Shown here in pieces: positions 42,673 through 45,275 of a stretch of DNA of 45,275 nucleotides. This DNA is from a virus, in IMG/VR virus record IMGVR_UViG_3300021335_000030, positions 1 through 45,275 of that record; one strand, given 5' to 3'. The translations under genes and the position numbers were made by a program. Under the pieces are notes generated by a model, which was not told the origin of the DNA, did no database searches, and worked only from the letters and a program-made list of their open reading frames with translations. How positions within the stretch are numbered: position 1 is the stretch's first letter; each line of letters begins with the position of its first letter.

Positions 42673-43138
42673 AGTACTCACTGTCCATTTCTTGTGTCCA
42701 TTCTTGTCCAATGTCTGGGTAGAATACACCGACGGTTCTTTTAACCATTCCATCTTTGTCATAAGCTAGTGCTACACTCCTATATCTAATTAGCTTTTCA
42801 CGGTCTGCACCAAAGCGTGAGTCTTGATAGACACCACTTCTTAAATAGTTCTGAAGATTGTTAAGGTATGTCTCCTCAACAAAATATGCTCCACGCTCTT
42901 TACGATCAGCAGAATTCTTCATAGACTTCATTGACCGCAACTTGAGCTGTTGCTCTCTAATCCATGCCTTTACCTTCTTAGGTGCTAATGCATGATCATC
43001 TGGCAAGTCACGAATAGACTCATGAACTGACAGATTCTTTGATGGACCACGGGCTGCACGTGCCTTAGCTAGTCTTTCGGCTGCTGCAGCACGTTGCTCT
43101 TCAGTCATTTTACGCTTACGCTTGATTGGTTTCACCAT
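42602..43138 (-). CDS. Basic phage protein of unknown function (178 aa)
   Basis: A positively charged protein. The first ~35 residues (KPIKRKRKMTEEQRAAAAER) and the last ~15 (SKVHKTSRKRRKRA) are rich in Lys and Arg, suggesting nucleic acid or RNA polymerase binding. The middle has 'HALAPKKVKAWIREQQLKLR', 'YFVEETYLNNLQNYLRSGVY' and 'DREKLIRYRSVALAYDKDGM'. I do not recognise a named family; the position between gp32 and early genes, overlapping gp33, suggests a part in transcription or replication. A clear ribosome site (AAGGAG) is upstream, and it has its own early-type promoter at 43160-43193. Confidence 0.65.
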   Translation of the reverse strand: MVKPIKRKRKMTEEQRAAAAERLAKARAARGPSKNLSVHESIRDLPDDHALAPKKVKAWIREQQLKLRSMKSMKNSADRKERGAYFVEETYLNNLQNYLRSGVYQDSRFGADREKLIRYRSVALAYDKDGMVKRTVGVFYPDIGQEWTQEMDSEYYAGRAVPNKSKVHKTSRKRRKRA

Positions 43139-43159
43139 AACTTTTCTCCTTCATAATGT

Positions 43160-43193
43160 ATTCTATCACAGTTTAAAAGAAAAGTACACAGTT
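43160..43193 (-). promoter_or_regulatory. Early-type promoter AACTGTGTACT ... TAGAAT
   Basis: On the minus strand AACTGTGTAC (43193-43184) and TAGAAT (43165-43160) flank the spacer. TGTACT to TAGAAT is 17 bases, the same as the gp32 promoter. Overall about 24 of 34 bases agree with the promoter at 44233-44266. It lies between the small membrane protein stop and the 178-residue gene start. Confidence 0.6.
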
Positions 43194-43392
43194 ATTTTTC
43201 GTCTAGTTCAAGAATTTCCCATTCACCATCGACTTTTTTGGCATTAATCATATTATTGTCAATAAGCCATAATAGTGTGTGCTCAATAACTTCTTCTTTT
43301 TTGTTATTGCTATAACTTAGCCCTATCATGAAAGCTGCAAAGGATGCAGCTGCCAAGAGTAACCAACTAATTATAATGGGATCTATGAACAT
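43192..43392 (-). CDS. Small single-pass membrane protein (66 aa)
   Basis: Residues ~5-28 (PIIISWLLLAAASFAAFMIG) form one clear transmembrane helix at the N-terminus with little before it. The rest, ~38 residues, is charged and probably on the cytoplasmic side (NNKKEEVIEHTLLWLIDNN). Proteins with this layout are frequent small genes of T4-like marine phages; function unknown. It is too small and lacks features to name it a holin. The ribosome site GAGGAG is strong and a late promoter lies 25 bases upstream. Confidence 0.65.
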   Translation of the reverse strand: MFIDPIIISWLLLAAASFAAFMIGLSYSNNKKEEVIEHTLLWLIDNNMINAKKVDGEWEILELDEK

Positions 43393-43416
43393 ACGTATCT
43401 CCTCTATTGGTAATTC

Positions 43417-43424
43417 TATTTATA
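43417..43424 (-). promoter_or_regulatory. T4-type late promoter TATAAATA
   Basis: A perfect TATAAATA on the minus strand, right beside the stop codon of the WYL_2-like gene and 24 bases before the ATG at 43392. This would make the small membrane protein a late gene inside an otherwise early cluster. Confidence 0.65.
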
Positions 43425-43670
43425 CTAGCTAAAAGAGACTACACTGTCTACACGAAACGCTCTCCACTCACCTTTATTAACATCAATAACACGAATGGCT
43501 GTGTCTGAATAACCATTCAACTCTTTATTAGTATTGTTATCAGTAGTTGATGCAGGAATTGCATCCTCACGAAGAGTACAAATCATATCGCGCTCTTCAC
43601 CATTTGCCTTCTTAAAAATTACACGACAGTCACGTTTACGCAACTCAGCAATCATTTCATCACGATTCAT
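43425..43670 (-). CDS. WYL_2/DUF2693-like SH3-barrel protein (81 aa)
   Basis: A small phage protein with the pattern of the family once called DUF2693: 'ELRKRDCRVIFKKANGEERD', 'MICTLREDAIP' and, after a loop, 'IRVIDVNKGEWRAFRVDSVV'. This is an Sm/SH3-like beta barrel related to ligand-binding WYL domains. I took ATG 43670 as the start because GGAGG lies 8 bases upstream; an upstream in-frame ATG would add 23 unlike residues. Known function: none established; nucleic-acid or nucleotide binding is possible. Confidence 0.7.
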   Translation of the reverse strand: MNRDEMIAELRKRDCRVIFKKANGEERDMICTLREDAIPASTTDNNTNKELNGYSDTAIRVIDVNKGEWRAFRVDSVVSFS

Positions 43671-43735
43671 TAGTAGTTCCTCCGTATCATAAAATATTCC
43701 AGTCATTACAGCTGGTCTCCTCACATGTGGTATGC

Positions 43736-43867
43736 TCATCCTTGTACCATCAGACGTTCACATAAGTTGTCAACAATTGCCTTAAGGCGTTCGATTTCAT
43801 GATTAAGCTTGCCGATTTTTTCGTTTTGCTCATGAATTTTCATTTCTAATTGACTAGTCCCAGTCAT
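43736..43867 (-). CDS. Small coiled-coil protein (43 aa)
   Basis: Start ATG at 43867, with GAGG 7 bases upstream; it overlaps the preceding gene by 14 bases. The protein is almost one continuous helix with Leu/Ile heptads (LEMKIHEQNEKIGKLNHEIE), so a dimer or trimer coiled coil is likely. It resembles SlyX-type short coiled-coil proteins in design, with no clear similarity. Function unknown. Confidence 0.5.
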   Translation of the reverse strand: MTGTSQLEMKIHEQNEKIGKLNHEIERLKAIVDNLCERLMVQG

Positions 43868-44054
43868 TATCAAACCTCGTTGTTTCACGATACACCTCAC
43901 CATAATATTTTTCAGCGTACTTAGGTGCATCTGTATAATAGAAGTCTTCCTTACGAAGTGGTGATAGCTCTGTACGACGAGCCTTACGCTGTTTAGTTTG
44001 CTTCTTCATGAAGTCATTGTGTTGTTTTTTTAATTCAGCTACGAACGAATTCAT
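43854..44054 (-). CDS. Small basic protein of unknown function (66 aa)
   Basis: I chose the ATG at 44054, since AAGGAG stands 10 bases before it and only one base before the ATG at 44063. The N-terminal half is basic and helical (FVAELKKQHNDFMKKQTKQR) and the C-terminal half acidic and aromatic (YYTDAPKYAEKYYGEVYRET). No family recognised. It overlaps both neighbours, as is usual in the small-gene clusters of T4-like phages. Confidence 0.5.
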   Translation of the reverse strand: MNSFVAELKKQHNDFMKKQTKQRKARRTELSPLRKEDFYYTDAPKYAEKYYGEVYRETTRFDNDWD

Positions 44055-44226
44055 ACCAGTCATTCTCCTTCAAGAGTTGTTCAAAGTTTTTCTTATCTTG
44101 TGGTGTCATATCAATCTCAGTACGCTTGGCACCATTATTGTATTCACGCAACACAAAACCACCATTAAAGCGGTTGACGATTTGATAGTACTTGTCGTCT
44201 CCCCATTTTTCATTTTTGTAAATCAT
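44035..44226 (-). CDS. Small protein of unknown function (63 aa)
   Basis: A short beta-then-helix protein: 'YYQIVNRFNGGFVLREYNNG' followed by 'TEIDMTPQDKKNFEQLLKEN'. No family recognised. It is the first gene after the early-type promoter at 44233-44266, with AGGAT about 8 bases before its ATG. Note that the -10 element and ribosome site overlap here, so either the RNA begins very close to the ribosome site or only one of the two readings is right. Confidence 0.5.
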   Translation of the reverse strand: MIYKNEKWGDDKYYQIVNRFNGGFVLREYNNGAKRTEIDMTPQDKKNFEQLLKENDWYEFVRS

Positions 44227-44232
44227 AAAAGC

Positions 44233-44266
44233 ATCCTACACTATTTGAAAAGGAATGTACACAGTT
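44233..44266 (-). promoter_or_regulatory. Early-type promoter AACTGTGTACA ... TAGGAT
   Basis: On the minus strand AACTGTGTAC (44266-44257) and TAGGAT (44238-44233), with TGTACA to TAGGAT spaced 17 bases, the same as at 43160-43193 and 41863-41891. The following 'TTC' is shared with the gp32 promoter. It starts at the stop of the HAD gene. Confidence 0.55.
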
Positions 44267-44861
44267 AATTTTGCATAATTGTACAAATTTCATAAATTTC
44301 TTTCCAACCTTTCACGACCGGAATGTCAGGATGTGCAAAGTCCATATTGTGACCATGCTCTATAACAATAGACTCAAGACCTAAGTTCCAACCAACGACA
44401 GCATTCTCAGGCTTATCTTCAATCCACATAAGACCAGAGTCAGCATAAGGTGCAAGAGCTTCGTCTTTATCAGCACCAGTATCAATGCAAAGAACTCGAG
44501 TAAATGCAGTCTCACCAAAAAGCTTCTTTAAATTATCTTCACGCAATTTAGCAGCATGAGGATCCAATGACAAAGATGTAATAGCATGGAATGTATATCC
44601 AAGCTTACGATGCAACAGATCTACATAATACATTGCATCACGCAAAGGTGGTAAGAAACCAATAGCAGCTGATTCGTTAAATGTACGAACAAGACGTTTG
44701 CCTTCTTCTTTTGTTACACCATAACGATAACGGATATCATAGTCTGTGGTATCAGGATTAAACTCATAACCACGCATTTCCATCCAGACTTTGAAAGCGT
44801 ATTCCCAATTGAGAAGTACACCATCAACGTCAGTTAAGATTACTTTATTTAAATTATTCAT
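44265..44861 (-). CDS. HAD-superfamily hydrolase (198 aa)
   Basis: Motif I is 'ILTDVDGVLLNW' with D11 and D13, the nucleophile and acid/base; motif II is the 'HAITSLS' strand; the last motif is 'MWIEDKPENAVVG' with the conserved acidic residue. Lys of motif III is probably in 'GADKDEALA'. A helical cap lies between motif I and II (FKVWMEMRGYEFNPDTTDYD). Related phage proteins are small phosphatases; 5'-nucleotidase or polynucleotide phosphatase is plausible, but the substrate is not visible. It overlaps the previous gene by 4 bases (ATGA) and ends at the promoter at 44233-44266. Confidence 0.75.
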   Translation of the reverse strand: MNNLNKVILTDVDGVLLNWEYAFKVWMEMRGYEFNPDTTDYDIRYRYGVTKEEGKRLVRTFNESAAIGFLPPLRDAMYYVDLLHRKLGYTFHAITSLSLDPHAAKLREDNLKKLFGETAFTRVLCIDTGADKDEALAPYADSGLMWIEDKPENAVVGWNLGLESIVIEHGHNMDFAHPDIPVVKGWKEIYEICTIMQN

Positions 44862-45094
44862 AATTCCTCCTTCATAACTAAATCATACGTCCCCTCTGGT
44901 AGCTTCCACGCCTTCATAATTTTAAGATACATTTCAGGTTTCATTGTAATTACATCGAATCTGTTTAACTTTTCATTATATTGACGAATATGGACATAGT
45001 CGTCGTAAATTAATACGCCAACATCCTCACACTCACCAGTATTGTCCATAATAGTGATGAGTGTTTCGTCCATATCAAATTCAATTGTAATCAT
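44858..45094 (-). CDS. Small protein of unknown function (78 aa)
   Basis: I start it at ATG 45094, where it shares a base with the stop of the preceding gene (TAATG); a GTG at 45100 would also be in frame. The protein looks beta-rich and acidic (ITIEFDMDETLITIMDN, then GVLIYDDYVHIRQYNEK). No family recognised. Its stop overlaps the HAD start, suggesting translational coupling and perhaps a shared role. Confidence 0.5.
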   Translation of the reverse strand: MITIEFDMDETLITIMDNTGECEDVGVLIYDDYVHIRQYNEKLNRFDVITMKPEMYLKIMKAWKLPEGTYDLVMKEEL

Positions 45095-45273
45095 TACCAC
45101 TCTTTCTTGTATCCACTCTCTTCATTCTCTTCATAACCAGCATAGTAGGCTTCAATCTCATCAGCGGTCATGCCTTCGCGACCTATACGCTGAGAAGTCC
45201 CAGTTCCCCCAAGGAAATAATGAGGGTTAATGCCACGGCCGTAGTAGCTATCAGCGCCTCCCCGATCGAAAGG
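45094..45273 (-). CDS. Conserved small phage protein, 5' end missing
   Basis: Only the C-terminal 59 residues are in the window. They read 'PFDRGGADSYYGRGINPHYF' at the edge, then 'MTADEIEAYYAGYEENEE'. This 'P(Y/F)DRGxADSYYGRxxxPHY' plus 'L/MTxxEIxAYxxGYxxN' pattern is a familiar small protein of T4-like marine phages, repeatedly present but of unknown function. The true start is probably only a few codons to the right of the window. Confidence 0.65.
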   Translation of the reverse strand, partial: PFDRGGADSYYGRGINPHYFLGGTGTSQRIGREGMTADEIEAYYAGYEENEESGYKKEW

Positions 45274-45275
45274 CC

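Noticed and set aside
43671-43739. Longer N-terminus (23 residues) for the WYL_2-like protein from ATG 43739
   Set aside because: A strong GGAGG site stands before ATG 43670, while the extra residues do not fit the family.
43868-43930. Longer reading of the coiled-coil gene from an ATG at 43930
   Set aside because: The 43867 start has GAGG at 7 bases and the extra 21 residues lie within the neighbouring gene.

Overview
The window is a structural (virion) region of a T4-superfamily myovirus. The evidence is a large set of recognisable T4 baseplate and assembly homologues (gp4, gp5-like, gp6, gp7 C-terminal part, gp8, gp25, gp26, gp27-like, gp29-like, gp48, gp53, gp54-like), the T4 replication/transcription proteins gp32 and gp33, and several perfect T4 late promoters (TATAAATA) just upstream of structural genes. 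The AT-rich base composition, tail fibres built from repeated 'NLYYT.xRxDSD' modules, a DUF4815-type structural protein, 2OG-Fe(II) oxygenases and a sulfotransferase all suggest a marine phage of a Gram-negative bacterium, of the cyanophage/pelagiphage kind. The host cannot be named from this sequence.

Layout. Positions 1-35883 are all on the minus strand and read from right to left. The unit starts at gp48 and runs through gp53, gp27-like, an OB-fold/lysozyme protein, an amidase protein, a beta-helix/M15-peptidase protein, gp25, gp6 and a gp7-like protein. It then continues through a fibre protein, gp8, DUF4815, a glycine-zipper protein and a long series of fibre, propeller and adhesin genes that leaves the window at position 1. 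Inside the fibre region, one late-promoter unit (10395 to 5336) carries a Tyr-repeat fibre protein followed, with overlapping ends, by a coiled-coil protein, a glycosyltransferase, a 2OG oxygenase and a second glycosyltransferase. Positions 35935-40766 are on the plus strand: gp4, sulfotransferase, a conserved unknown, gp54-like, gp26 and the tape measure protein. A terminator hairpin at 40771-40800 separates this from 40889-45273, again minus strand, with gp32, a 2OG oxygenase, gp33 and a group of small early/accessory genes including a HAD hydrolase. No stretch longer than about 90 bases lacks a gene, and I saw no tRNA, CRISPR or insertion sequence.

Most notable. The end of gp26 carries a textbook -1 programmed ribosomal frameshift signal: slippery T TTT TTC immediately before the stop codon, a 5-base spacer, and a 13-bp perfect stem. 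It would add a 63-residue extension that ends exactly on the ATG of the tape measure gene. This is the organisation of tail-assembly chaperone pairs (lambda G/GT) and suggests that a T4-type hub assembly protein works the same way here. Three consecutive hub genes each carry a different peptidoglycan-cleaving domain (muramidase, amidase, M15 peptidase), with T4 gp5 apparently split between two genes. A three-member, evenly spaced promoter motif (TGTACW-17-TAxxAT) is shared by the replication/early genes.
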